In this document: positions 8,487-17,662 of the stretch, in pieces | Position numbering within the stretch: position 1 is the first letter of the stretch | Layout: each line of letters opens with the position of its first letter | From: Bacteroides timonensis | GTDB taxonomy: Bacteria; Bacteroidota; Bacteroidia; Bacteroidales; Bacteroidaceae | Reading direction: 5' to 3' | Assembly: GCF_000513195.1 (NCBI RefSeq) | Contig: NZ_CBVI010000108.1 | Span: forward strand, 1 to 64,000 | Length of the DNA stretch: 64,000 nucleotides | The notes under the pieces: generated by a model | Seen by the model: the letters and a program-made list of their open reading frames with translations, nothing else | The model's database searches: none | What the model was told of the DNA's origin: nothing | Program-made: the position numbers and the translations under genes

Positions 8487-10751
8487 TTATTCATTTAATT
8501 TATAATAACAGTATATAGCCCAAGTATGTGGATGTGAGCAATAACCTTGTAAACCATATCGGTAGTTAGGAATAGAAATCCAAAAAGAATAAAGTCCTTC
8601 ACGGTAAGTAGTAGAGTTTATCTCATCGGGGGCCGTCCAATGTCCTATCCAATATTGAGGGTAATGCTTAGCAAAGTTATCAAAAGAGAACTTATAAAGC
8701 AACTTCCTTGCCTCTACTTTGTCAAAAGTGGCTACTCCCAACAAGAATGGATATTCCAACGAATACCAGATGCCGCAATCTTCACCACCCTTAGAATCCC
8801 AAAGCGGATGCTCGCGATTGCGTACTCCTATTTTTTCGCAATCAGCTATCCGTTGCTTCACATAGGAATAAATAGCCCGCTTACGTTCTGTCGGCAAAGT
8901 CGGAATCTGCAACAAATAAGCTTGCGGTTCTATACAGACATTATCCGTACCGAAACGAAGTTTAGGAGTAAGATAGGCACGTGCTGAAAAGGAACGGGAG
9001 TCCAAATCTTTCATATAAGCAGTTTCCAGCTGGACACGGTATTCCTCCACAGCCTTGGCAAAGGCCAGTACATCTTTCCTCGCCGACTTGCGAAGGCAGT
9101 CCATGAATTTGGGGAATACAGCCAAAGCCATAGCTGTATTGAGATGCGACTCTGCCGACCACTCATATTTATTGGGCGAATAACGGTGCAGGAAGCTATC
9201 CGCCCAGTCTGAATTGAGCAGACGCACCAATCCGGAGGGTCCCGTACGCACTTCATCCCGAAGGTAAATAAAGAACTTTTGCAATAGAGGCAACACCTTC
9301 TCTTTCACGCCACATTCGGCAGGATAAAGCTGCACCTCCTCGTCCAAAAAGGCGTAATCGCCCGTAATGCGGAGATACTCCGCCACAGCGTTGAGCATAT
9401 AAAGTTGTTCATCACTTTCCTTGTAAATAGAGGCCGGTGTATAGCCAAAACCGGAGTTTCCCCTCTTAATCTCCCCATCACTCTCGGAGTGTTTCATCAC
9501 ATAGCGAATACACGATTTTGCCAGTTGCGGATTGTAATAGCATGCTCCTAAAGAAGCCTGCAGATGGTCGCGATTGGCTATGTTATCGCCAAAATGGTAG
9601 GAATAGACCGACCCCTGCGGAATAAACGTTTCACCATAATACTCACTATATTTGGCTGATGCTTCTATCACATGGGCATTCCACAGCATCTCCCGGCGAA
9701 GTATTTCATCCTTTTCGCGTGAAAGGTTGGGCAGGTGTTTCTTCCACAAAGCGGCAAAGACGCCAGTGTTATTCGCCTTGTCGGCATCCTGCAAGAAACA
9801 TTCTACTTGATGGGACACAGAGCCATGAATCTGTTCATCAACCAAGCCTATGACCACTTGCAAAGTACGGCTTTCACCGGGAGCCAACAACAAGCGGAAT
9901 ACCGACTCCAATCCATTGTCCCCATCTTTCTTCACAGATGAGTCGATACCATCATCACCATTGGCATACATAAATACTGATGGAGGATTCACATCGTACA
10001 TGTAACGTTGGTGCTTGGAGGGTAATACCAAAAAGCGATTGGCGCAAGCTTCTATATGCGCTACGGCACTCCGTCCATCTTGCCCGGAAGAAATCTGCAC
10101 TGGATAACGCATTGCACGCCGAAGAGGTGAATCGAGCTGCATATTCATGCTCACATAGTTCACGGGCATACCCTCGACATACTCTGCCGTCAACGGTGTG
10201 CTGCCATCATTGCGCAAAGTAACCGAAATAAGAAAAGAAGGCGTTCCTTCATTAATCTTATCCGATGGCTTCACCGAGATAAGCCGGGTACAAGACACGC
10301 CCTCACCCAAGTCATATTCATAGCGGGCAAACCCTATACCAAAGGAACGTTTCACCCGTTGCGGATCTGATGCCATAGAGCCGACACCTACCAACTCTGT
10401 CCGCTCACTCTTCCCGCCTCGTTTCAGCAGCACATAAGCTTTGTTGCTACCATAGTTTGGTTGCGCTTCATTAAAGTTGATGCGTGCCCACGCTCTCTGA
10501 GCCGTAATAAACTGGAAAACTCCACTGACATGGGCGAATAATCCCAACCGATAATTGCCCAGCAGAAAATAAGGGTCTTCGGGCAGGCGGGAATCATTTC
10601 CCTCATTGTCGAGTACTTGGAAAGGTAAACTTCCCCGATATTGATACATGGGGAGTCCCTGAGAGGTGAAGCTCCACTCCCCTATCTGTTGCCCATTGGC
10701 AGGAAACAAAAAGAACAAAAAGATTATTAATAGAATGTAGGAACGTTTCAT
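8487..10751 (-). CDS. Secreted six-hairpin glycosidase-like protein, resembles GH94/GH36-type enzymes
   Basis: A 754-residue protein with a signal peptide (MKRSYILLIIFLFFLFPANG). The N-terminal half (about 20-340) is beta-rich like the super-sandwich domain of GH94-type enzymes. The C-terminal half looks like an (alpha/alpha)6 barrel: YSYHFGDNIANRDHLQAS, YKESDEQLYMLNAVAEYLR, GLVRLLNSDWADSF (compare the GSGDWNDGM-type motif of GH94) and WSAESHLNTAMAL. A secreted phosphorylase would be unexpected because the periplasm lacks phosphate-coupled metabolism, so hydrolysis is more likely. It is the last gene of the long operon that begins with susC at 31.9 kb, 37 bp after the GH42 gene. Family assignment is uncertain. 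Confidence 0.6.
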   Translation of the reverse strand: MKRSYILLIIFLFFLFPANGQQIGEWSFTSQGLPMYQYRGSLPFQVLDNEGNDSRLPEDPYFLLGNYRLGLFAHVSGVFQFITAQRAWARINFNEAQPNYGSNKAYVLLKRGGKSERTELVGVGSMASDPQRVKRSFGIGFARYEYDLGEGVSCTRLISVKPSDKINEGTPSFLISVTLRNDGSTPLTAEYVEGMPVNYVSMNMQLDSPLRRAMRYPVQISSGQDGRSAVAHIEACANRFLVLPSKHQRYMYDVNPPSVFMYANGDDGIDSSVKKDGDNGLESVFRLLLAPGESRTLQVVIGLVDEQIHGSVSHQVECFLQDADKANNTGVFAALWKKHLPNLSREKDEILRREMLWNAHVIEASAKYSEYYGETFIPQGSVYSYHFGDNIANRDHLQASLGACYYNPQLAKSCIRYVMKHSESDGEIKRGNSGFGYTPASIYKESDEQLYMLNAVAEYLRITGDYAFLDEEVQLYPAECGVKEKVLPLLQKFFIYLRDEVRTGPSGLVRLLNSDWADSFLHRYSPNKYEWSAESHLNTAMALAVFPKFMDCLRKSARKDVLAFAKAVEEYRVQLETAYMKDLDSRSFSARAYLTPKLRFGTDNVCIEPQAYLLQIPTLPTERKRAIYSYVKQRIADCEKIGVRNREHPLWDSKGGEDCGIWYSLEYPFLLGVATFDKVEARKLLYKFSFDNFAKHYPQYWIGHWTAPDEINSTTYREGLYSFWISIPNYRYGLQGYCSHPHTWAIYCYYKLNE

Positions 10752-10788
10752 CTGTATACGTATTTAATGCGAATTATCAAAACTATTT

Positions 10789-12801
10789 TCATTGAGAGAA
10801 GCCTTGCCATTTCAGCACCAACACCCCCTCGGAAGCCATTGTGAGCACCCCGCCCCCTGCAGAGCAACCCGCCGAGGCATAGATAGATGAACAATGGGCA
10901 GCCGCCAAAGGCATCGAACCGACCAGTGCTATCTTGCGTGTTTCGGCAGACTTATTAATGCAGACCGTCAGCATCGCATTACCCGATTTTAACGTGCGCA
11001 ATAGCACATCAGGTTGATGACTACTGAAAGAAACGGCATTGGATGCCTTGGGAAGCAACTCGTATAAATAGTCGGACAATTGTTTGTAATCACCCGACAC
11101 CCAAGCCCCCAAAGCAATGTTCGACGGACACCAAACCACTTGCCCTTTGCCAAAGCGGTGTGTATGCACCGGCGAAGTTTCACCGGCTATCTTGCCCCGC
11201 CATAAGTGGGTGGGTAGCGCATACTGCCCCACACTAGTGGTGAAAAGATTATCTTGAAGAATGAACTCGGAGATATTACCGCCAAAAAGTTTCTCAAAGG
11301 TAAATCCGGTATTCATTGTATTATGAAGTTCCTCATCAAAGAAAGCAGTAAGTCCTTCGACAAAGAGCGTTCCACCGCGAGCCACAAACTGCTCTATCCG
11401 CTGCCTGTAAAAAGCAGGAACCGCAATCTGGTTAGAAAGAACAATGGAATGTCCTACATAGTCGGCTTGCGAGAAATCATACTCATCCATAGCTTTCAGC
11501 CCCACATTCAGCCCACGCTCAGTGAGCGCTTTAAAACAAGCTACGGGCGATTTTATAACTGCGCCGTGCATCCGTCCCTGATATTTATCCTGCTTGCGCC
11601 CCATCAGGTTTTCAGCCCATAAAGACTCCTTGAGATAGACCACATCAATGCCGGAAGGCACAATGCGGGGGGAGCGGAAGAGGTCGGCATACTTGTTGAT
11701 GGCCTCAGCCACCTGCTTAGCTGCCAGCAATCGGTCTGATGGTTTTCCCTGAAAATCTATCATAGCCCACTCTCCTGCCTCAATGCCCGAACTGCGCGGA
11801 TTAAGCATCCAAAAAACACCTCCTTTGCCTTCACAACCCAAGACCGTCCATAGCCACTGAGTAATTTCGTCAGCTGTGGGACACAGGGCTTGTACTCCGC
11901 TGTAGATATTGTTTCCTCCTTGAATTTCGGTCATAAACCAAGGCAACGGCCCAGCCCCCGAACGCAATAATTCAGACAAAGCCAACATGGCCAATGGATA
12001 TTGCCTGCGAGAAAAATAGCCAAAATGCCAAGAAGGATGAGCCGACCCTCCCAAGCTGCTCAGAAACTCGCGCCACACCGGAAAGTTATATTCTCCATAG
12101 TTGCCAAACACCCCGGCCGGATTGACATGCACATCATGGGTATCGTCATATTTCTTGATTTCCAATGCAATCCATCTTAGAAAATCTGCGGTAAAATCAT
12201 AGATAAACTGCTGGTTGCGGACAGTCATCAACACGGGAAAACCATTTTCTTTATAGTCGCGCTCAGGATGCACTTTGTTCCATTGCTCACGTGCCTTGTC
12301 CACGAAATCGGTGCGAGGATAGTTACCATCAGTTCCCGGCTCGTTAACAATAACCCATCCGGCCAAGGCAGCATGTTCCCTGTAGTGTGTCACCAATGCC
12401 TTAATAAACAAAGCGAAAGAGACTTTCTGCCCGTCATCAGCCGGAAATTTCCATCCACCAATATCTGTTTTTGCAGTAGCAGGGAAGAGAGTTGCATACA
12501 CCTTCACTCCATGTCGGGCGGCAGACCGGAAAGCCATATCGAACAATGAAAAATCCCAGCTGCCGTCAGGTTGCTTCATATAGGATTCAAACATCCGAAT
12601 ACGGCACATCGTCATGCCGTTCTCTGCCAAAGTCTTGAACCAGCCGTCTATTTGTGAAGAGGTCTGTCCCGGTTCAATAAACACTTGCGCCCCTACAAAC
12701 GGCACTGCATCTTTTGCCAATCGCTGGGCAAACGCATCTGTCAGCTGTGTCAAAGACAGCAACAGCATCAGGCACACAGCCTGCCATTTCGCATTCATCA
12801 T
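10789..12801 (-). CDS. Secreted GH42-like beta-galactosidase
   Basis: A 670-residue protein. I start it at MMNAKWQ (12801), 7 bp after the stop of the upstream GH92 gene; a longer frame beginning at 12846 would overlap that gene and lack a signal sequence at its end. It has a signal peptide, then a clan GH-A TIM barrel with the acid/base in WVIVNEPG (E154) and the likely nucleophile in WFMTEIQGG (E292). A Rossmann-like trimerisation domain follows (about 400-590, with QFVARGGTLFVEG), as in GH42. GH42 enzymes act mainly on beta-galactosides, some on alpha-L-arabinopyranosides. A secreted GH42 is less usual than the cytoplasmic bacterial forms. Confidence 0.75.
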   Translation of the reverse strand: MMNAKWQAVCLMLLLSLTQLTDAFAQRLAKDAVPFVGAQVFIEPGQTSSQIDGWFKTLAENGMTMCRIRMFESYMKQPDGSWDFSLFDMAFRSAARHGVKVYATLFPATAKTDIGGWKFPADDGQKVSFALFIKALVTHYREHAALAGWVIVNEPGTDGNYPRTDFVDKAREQWNKVHPERDYKENGFPVLMTVRNQQFIYDFTADFLRWIALEIKKYDDTHDVHVNPAGVFGNYGEYNFPVWREFLSSLGGSAHPSWHFGYFSRRQYPLAMLALSELLRSGAGPLPWFMTEIQGGNNIYSGVQALCPTADEITQWLWTVLGCEGKGGVFWMLNPRSSGIEAGEWAMIDFQGKPSDRLLAAKQVAEAINKYADLFRSPRIVPSGIDVVYLKESLWAENLMGRKQDKYQGRMHGAVIKSPVACFKALTERGLNVGLKAMDEYDFSQADYVGHSIVLSNQIAVPAFYRQRIEQFVARGGTLFVEGLTAFFDEELHNTMNTGFTFEKLFGGNISEFILQDNLFTTSVGQYALPTHLWRGKIAGETSPVHTHRFGKGQVVWCPSNIALGAWVSGDYKQLSDYLYELLPKASNAVSFSSHQPDVLLRTLKSGNAMLTVCINKSAETRKIALVGSMPLAAAHCSSIYASAGCSAGGGVLTMASEGVLVLKWQGFSQ

Positions 12802-12808
12802 ATTCCCA

Positions 12809-15016
12809 TTATTTAAAATCCTTCCCCCATTCAGTAGGCACATCACTCAACTCCATTTCTATGGTTCCGCCACCGGCAATATCACTGTGCTTTATCACCG
12901 CCTTATTCCAGGGTATGCCATTCACCTTGCATGATTTTATGTAGATGTTTTTCTCCGAAGCATTGGCAGTAACCACCAACGTTTTTCCTCCAGACAGACG
13001 AAGGATGGCCTTACGATAAAGCGGTGCATTGAGGTAATAATAATCCTGACCGGCATTTGGGAAAAGTCCTACAGAGCAAAAGATGAACCAAGAGGCCATA
13101 GAACCGGTATCATCGTTCTCGGGATAGCCCGTGAGGTCGTACCCCCGTTGCATTACATTGTGCACCCAGTAAGAAGACAAATCGGGGCGGCCTGTATGAG
13201 TAAAAGCACGCGTAGTAAGGAAACCCGGCTCGTTAACGTAGCTTACCAATCCCTTCTGGAATCCGTAATTCAACCTCTCCACAAACATCTCCGCACCTCC
13301 CATCAAGGAAATAAGTGTGTCCATATCGTGCGGAGCATAATAGCTGTAAGTCCATGAAGTGGCTTCATAAAAAGGAGATACCCATGAGCCACCGTAACGC
13401 GTAGGCTCGATGAAAGCAAAATCTCCATTGGGTCGGCGGGCATCAATGAAGCCCTTGAATCCATGACTCTCAAGTCCGGGGTTCCACAACTGCCTCCACT
13501 GATGGCTACGCTGCAAATACTTTTCGTAATCGGCTTCCAGGCCTAATTTCTGAGCCATCAGGGCAACGCTGTAATCATTGTAAGCAAACTCCAGGGTTTG
13601 CGAAGTGCTCATAACTCCTTCGGGTATCCAACCCAGTTCCTTGTATCTGGTATAATTGTCATCCGCCGTTTTCTTATTGTGATGCCCTATCCGCCTGCAA
13701 TCAGCATTGTGCTTCACGATGCGGTAGGCCTCTTTCCAGTCTACGCCTATCACCTCCTTCAGACAAGCGTCTGCAATGATATGATCCACATCATTGCCAC
13801 CTTGCTCAGCCTTTCGGTCGCGTCCGCCTATAAAGCCGTCACATACCACGCCGTTTTGTTTATAACGTTCTATCAAGGCCAGTAAGTTATCGCGCAACGC
13901 AGGCTCATCAACCAGCGTCAATAAAGGATAAGCACTGCGGAATGTGTCCCAGAAAGCATAATTGTCGTCCCAATAGGGTTTACCCTCTTGCCCATCAGCA
14001 CGGTCAAGAGTACGATTACTGGCTAATGTATAAAACCGGAACATAGCGGAATAGAATATCACATTTTGTTCCCGGGTGGCTCCTTCAATCTCGATACTGC
14101 GAAATTTTTCTTCCCATTTCCGCTTGCCTTGCTGCACCACGCTTTCAAAGTTCCACTCGGGTATTTCTTGCTCCAGCAAAGCTTCCGCCCTGTCATAACC
14201 GGTAAACGAGATTGCCAGTTTAAGCAGCACTTTCTCCTCCTTACCGGTATTGAACTTACAATAAACACCTACATGCTCACCTTGGGCAGAAGAGTCATTT
14301 TGAATGGCAGTCCGGCCTGCATGCAACGAATCGCCACGCCAGACACCCACCTCGGTGGCTTTCTTATCGTATTGTCCTGCCAGATATAAACTGTACGGGC
14401 CATCCACCCATCCGCCTTGGTAAGTAATCTTCATGCGTACTTTCCCGGTTTCCGCATCAATTTGCGCCGAACTTTCCAGCACTTTTCCGTTCATATAGCG
14501 TTCAATATCCGTCGGAATGGCCTGCGAAGCATCAAGTAGCAGACCGGCTTCTTCCGACTGCGGAAAAGTAAACCGGTACATGGCACTGTAATGTGCCGGG
14601 GCAATCTCCACCCGCGTCTGATAGCGGTCTAAGAAAGTGCTATAATAATAAGCACGGGTTATATCCTCGCTATGAGGCGAATCATGTCCTGCAGTATCAG
14701 CAACCAGCGTTCCCACTTGCGGGGAAACCAGAAAGTGACCATAGGCTCCCCATCCCGTTCCGCTTACATGGAGCTGGCCGAATCCACGAATCGGCTGGTC
14801 AGGATGGTAACCGTCCATTCCCCCGTTAGGAGTCTGAGGCGAAGGATAAATGCTGCCATAAGGCAAGCGGGGACCTATCACGCAATTATTGGCACGCGTA
14901 TCTATCACACCGATTCGCGTATCGGCATAGTCTGCCCATTTATATTCTACATCTCCGGACTGGCAACCGCATAAGCCCAATATGGCTGTACAAATAAGGA
15001 AAAGGATGCTTTTCAT
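12809..15016 (-). CDS. GH92 family alpha-mannosidase-like enzyme
   Basis: A 735-residue secreted protein with signal peptide and lipobox-like end (AILGLCGCQ), so probably a lipoprotein. GH92 enzymes are calcium-dependent exo-acting alpha-mannosidases with an N-terminal beta-sandwich and a C-terminal (alpha/alpha)6 domain. The start YADTRIG, the HVSGTGWGAYG segment and TLEFAYNDYSVALMAQ fit the family. So does the C-terminal YPENDDTGSMASWFIFCSVGLFP, equivalent to the GNDDxGxMSAWYVFxxxGxYP signature. Some typical positions differ (for example FTHTGRPDLSSYW in the catalytic-domain loop), so specificity other than simple mannosidase is possible. It lies between GH3-PA14 and GH42 with 17-bp and 7-bp gaps. 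Confidence 0.83.
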   Translation of the reverse strand: MKSILFLICTAILGLCGCQSGDVEYKWADYADTRIGVIDTRANNCVIGPRLPYGSIYPSPQTPNGGMDGYHPDQPIRGFGQLHVSGTGWGAYGHFLVSPQVGTLVADTAGHDSPHSEDITRAYYYSTFLDRYQTRVEIAPAHYSAMYRFTFPQSEEAGLLLDASQAIPTDIERYMNGKVLESSAQIDAETGKVRMKITYQGGWVDGPYSLYLAGQYDKKATEVGVWRGDSLHAGRTAIQNDSSAQGEHVGVYCKFNTGKEEKVLLKLAISFTGYDRAEALLEQEIPEWNFESVVQQGKRKWEEKFRSIEIEGATREQNVIFYSAMFRFYTLASNRTLDRADGQEGKPYWDDNYAFWDTFRSAYPLLTLVDEPALRDNLLALIERYKQNGVVCDGFIGGRDRKAEQGGNDVDHIIADACLKEVIGVDWKEAYRIVKHNADCRRIGHHNKKTADDNYTRYKELGWIPEGVMSTSQTLEFAYNDYSVALMAQKLGLEADYEKYLQRSHQWRQLWNPGLESHGFKGFIDARRPNGDFAFIEPTRYGGSWVSPFYEATSWTYSYYAPHDMDTLISLMGGAEMFVERLNYGFQKGLVSYVNEPGFLTTRAFTHTGRPDLSSYWVHNVMQRGYDLTGYPENDDTGSMASWFIFCSVGLFPNAGQDYYYLNAPLYRKAILRLSGGKTLVVTANASEKNIYIKSCKVNGIPWNKAVIKHSDIAGGGTIEMELSDVPTEWGKDFK

Positions 15017-15033
15017 AATTCAGACAATTTATA

Positions 15034-17619
15034 TTATTTCAACTTCATATTCTTCGTGCAATGAGCCACTCCGTTCAGGGGCTGCCCACCTCCTACAGAA
15101 ACGAGGACTTCGCCTTTCATAGGAACGCAATAGCCGCTGTAATCAATCAACGTCAAATCAGCGGGAGTAAGTTCAAAACGTACTCGGCGGCTCTCGTTTG
15201 CAGCGAGGCTGATGCGCTTAAAACCTTTCAGAGAACGAACAGGTGTTCTGAAATGATCGTTTTTATTCGACACATAAAGCTGCACCACTTCATCTCCCGC
15301 CCGGGGGCCAATGTTCTTCACATCCACCTCTACACTATAATTGCTGCCCTGCTTGGCTATATGCATTTTGTCATAGGCAAACGAGGTATAGCTCAACCCA
15401 TAACCGAACGGGTAGCGCACATCGCCCTTGAAATAGCGATAAGTACGGTTGTCCATACTGTAGTCTTCAAAATCGGGCAAATCTTTCTCGCTCTTGTAGA
15501 AAGTCACCGGCAGACGTCCGGCCGGATTATAATCACCGAACAGTACATCGCCAATGGCCAATCCCCCCGCCTGACCGGGATACCAGGCATTCACGATGGC
15601 GGGTAAGTTCTCCGCTTCCCATTCGGCCGCAATAGCACTGCCGGTCAGCATAAGGAACACCACCGGCTTGCCGGTAGCCTGCAATTCTTTGAGCAAGGCT
15701 GTTTGCACGGCGGGCAAAGCTATCGTCACACGGTCTCCTCCCTTGAAACCCTCGGCATGCACGGTCATAGCTTCGCCTTCCAGTGAAGCCGAAATTCCCC
15801 CGGCAAAGAGAATGACATCGGCGTCCTGCACCGCCTGCGCCGTTTCGCGTGCATCAGCGTGCCACACGTGCCCCATATCGAAGTGCAACTCACACACATC
15901 TGCATACTGCCAATATTCTATAACGACCTTATGCGGCTTCCCCTTCTCCACCTTAAAGGTATAATAGGGATTGCCCTTTTGGGAATCTAAGCAGAGTTCA
16001 CCGTCAACATACAGCCGATAGCCATCATCCCCCGAGAGCGAGAAGCTGACCTCGCCATCTTGTCGGGGAACATAGTCTGCCGAGTAGCGTACCGACATCT
16101 GGCTGGCGGCAATGCCATCGGCAATGTATTCACCATCACCATGTTGAAAGTGGATGTGCTGTTCCATTTTCGTGAGCTGCGGGGTTCCCTTCAACAAAGG
16201 ATTGGTGAAATACTCGGCACGCAGCCCCGGTTTGCCCTCGTAGGAGAAACAGCTTGCATCCCAGGCCGAACGGAACACACGATCGTCCACATAGCCGCAT
16301 CCCGGTTCGTAAACTATCTCCACGTCATTGCCCAATTTGTTCTTCAGCCCCTCCATCACCGACCAGGTGTCAGTGGGCAGTCCGAAGTAGTTGCCCAGCA
16401 TTACGTTTTCCGACAGGGCATTGGGACCTACCACGGCTATTCTCTTAATGCGTTTCTTGTCCAATGGCAGCAAACCGCCTTCGTTCTTCAACAGCACCAC
16501 CGACTCCTGCGCCATCTTCAAAGCATGAGCCTGATGGGTATCACATTCCAACACATCAGTGGTTATATGACTATAAGGCACCATCTCTTTAGGGTCGAAC
16601 ATGCCCAAGCGCAGTCGAATCTCGAACAGACGTTGCAACGAACTGTCTATCTGCTCCTCTTTAATCAAGCCCTCGGCCACCGCTAAGTTCAGTGCATGAT
16701 AGGCGCCGTTGCTGGAACATTCGCAGTCCGTGCCGTGCAGCACGGCATCGGCAGCGGCACTCTGTTTGTCGGGGTGGGTTTTGTGGCGCATGTGAAAGTG
16801 GTTGATTCCTCCACAGTCCGAAGTGACATAACCCGTAAAAGCCCATTTGTTGCGCAGGATGTCCATCATCAGCAGGTCGTTGCCGCAACAAGGCTGTCCG
16901 TAGAAAGCGTTATAGGCGCACATCACCCCGCTGACTTTGGCATCCACTATCAGTTTTTGGAAAGCGGGCAGATAGGTGTCCCACAAGTCTTGGTTGGAAA
17001 CTTTCGCATTGAAGAAGCTTCTGTTCCACTCGGGACCGCTGTGCACGGCGTAGTGCTTAGCGCAAGCCGAGGTTTTAAGATAACGTGGGTCGTCGCCCTG
17101 CAAACCATGTACAAAAGCCATTCCCAGTTGGGAGGTCAGATACGGGTCTTCGCCGTAAGTCTCTTGTCCCCTTCCCCAGCGGGGGTCACGAAAGATGTTC
17201 ACATTAGGGCTCCAAAAGGTCAGCCCTAAATAAATGCCCGTTCTTCCTTTAGAAGAAGCATCGTTGTAGATGGCACGTCCTTCATCCGAGGCATATTGAG
17301 CCATACGGAACAGGGCATCCGCATTCCACGTGGCCGCCATACCGATGGCTTGCGGAAAGGAAGTGACACGGTAGGGCGAACGGGCTACCCCGTGCAGGCA
17401 CTCGTTCCACCAGTTGTAAGCCGGTATGCCTAACCGCTCAATGGCTGGCGCATCGTTCATCATTTGGTTTATCTTCTCATCCAATGTCAACAGGGAAACG
17501 ATGTTGGCCGCACGCTGCTGCACACTCTTCGATGGGTCTTGAAACAAATATTTATATTGTGCCATCGAATTATGGGCGAGCCCCAGCATTATTGTCAGTA
17601 TGAATACAATCTTTCTCAT
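15034..17619 (-). CDS. Secreted GH3 beta-glycosidase with PA14 insertion
   Basis: An 861-residue enzyme with signal peptide (cleavage about residue 20). Domains in order: GH3 barrel (about 25-345) with substrate loop DPRWGRGQETYGEDPYL, KH motif SACAKHYAVHSG and nucleophile Asp268 in YVTSDCGG; an alpha/beta sandwich beginning near residue 375; a PA14 domain inserted into it (about 465-600, GLRAEYFTNPLLKG); and a C-terminal fibronectin-III-like domain. The TSDCGG form of the nucleophile motif is seen in the beta-xylosidase/beta-glucosidase branch of GH3. PA14 inserts shape the active site and can favour short or branched oligosaccharides. Exact substrate is unknown. Confidence 0.9.
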   Translation of the reverse strand: MRKIVFILTIMLGLAHNSMAQYKYLFQDPSKSVQQRAANIVSLLTLDEKINQMMNDAPAIERLGIPAYNWWNECLHGVARSPYRVTSFPQAIGMAATWNADALFRMAQYASDEGRAIYNDASSKGRTGIYLGLTFWSPNVNIFRDPRWGRGQETYGEDPYLTSQLGMAFVHGLQGDDPRYLKTSACAKHYAVHSGPEWNRSFFNAKVSNQDLWDTYLPAFQKLIVDAKVSGVMCAYNAFYGQPCCGNDLLMMDILRNKWAFTGYVTSDCGGINHFHMRHKTHPDKQSAAADAVLHGTDCECSSNGAYHALNLAVAEGLIKEEQIDSSLQRLFEIRLRLGMFDPKEMVPYSHITTDVLECDTHQAHALKMAQESVVLLKNEGGLLPLDKKRIKRIAVVGPNALSENVMLGNYFGLPTDTWSVMEGLKNKLGNDVEIVYEPGCGYVDDRVFRSAWDASCFSYEGKPGLRAEYFTNPLLKGTPQLTKMEQHIHFQHGDGEYIADGIAASQMSVRYSADYVPRQDGEVSFSLSGDDGYRLYVDGELCLDSQKGNPYYTFKVEKGKPHKVVIEYWQYADVCELHFDMGHVWHADARETAQAVQDADVILFAGGISASLEGEAMTVHAEGFKGGDRVTIALPAVQTALLKELQATGKPVVFLMLTGSAIAAEWEAENLPAIVNAWYPGQAGGLAIGDVLFGDYNPAGRLPVTFYKSEKDLPDFEDYSMDNRTYRYFKGDVRYPFGYGLSYTSFAYDKMHIAKQGSNYSVEVDVKNIGPRAGDEVVQLYVSNKNDHFRTPVRSLKGFKRISLAANESRRVRFELTPADLTLIDYSGYCVPMKGEVLVSVGGGQPLNGVAHCTKNMKLK

Positions 17620-17662
17620 AAATTCTGTGCTAAAGAAGTTCTGTTACCCTACTATCTTTCCT

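Noticed and set aside
12802..12846. Longer start for the GH42 gene
   Set aside because: It would overlap the GH92 gene by 38 bp and place 15 non-signal residues before the signal peptide; ATG at 12801 fits better.
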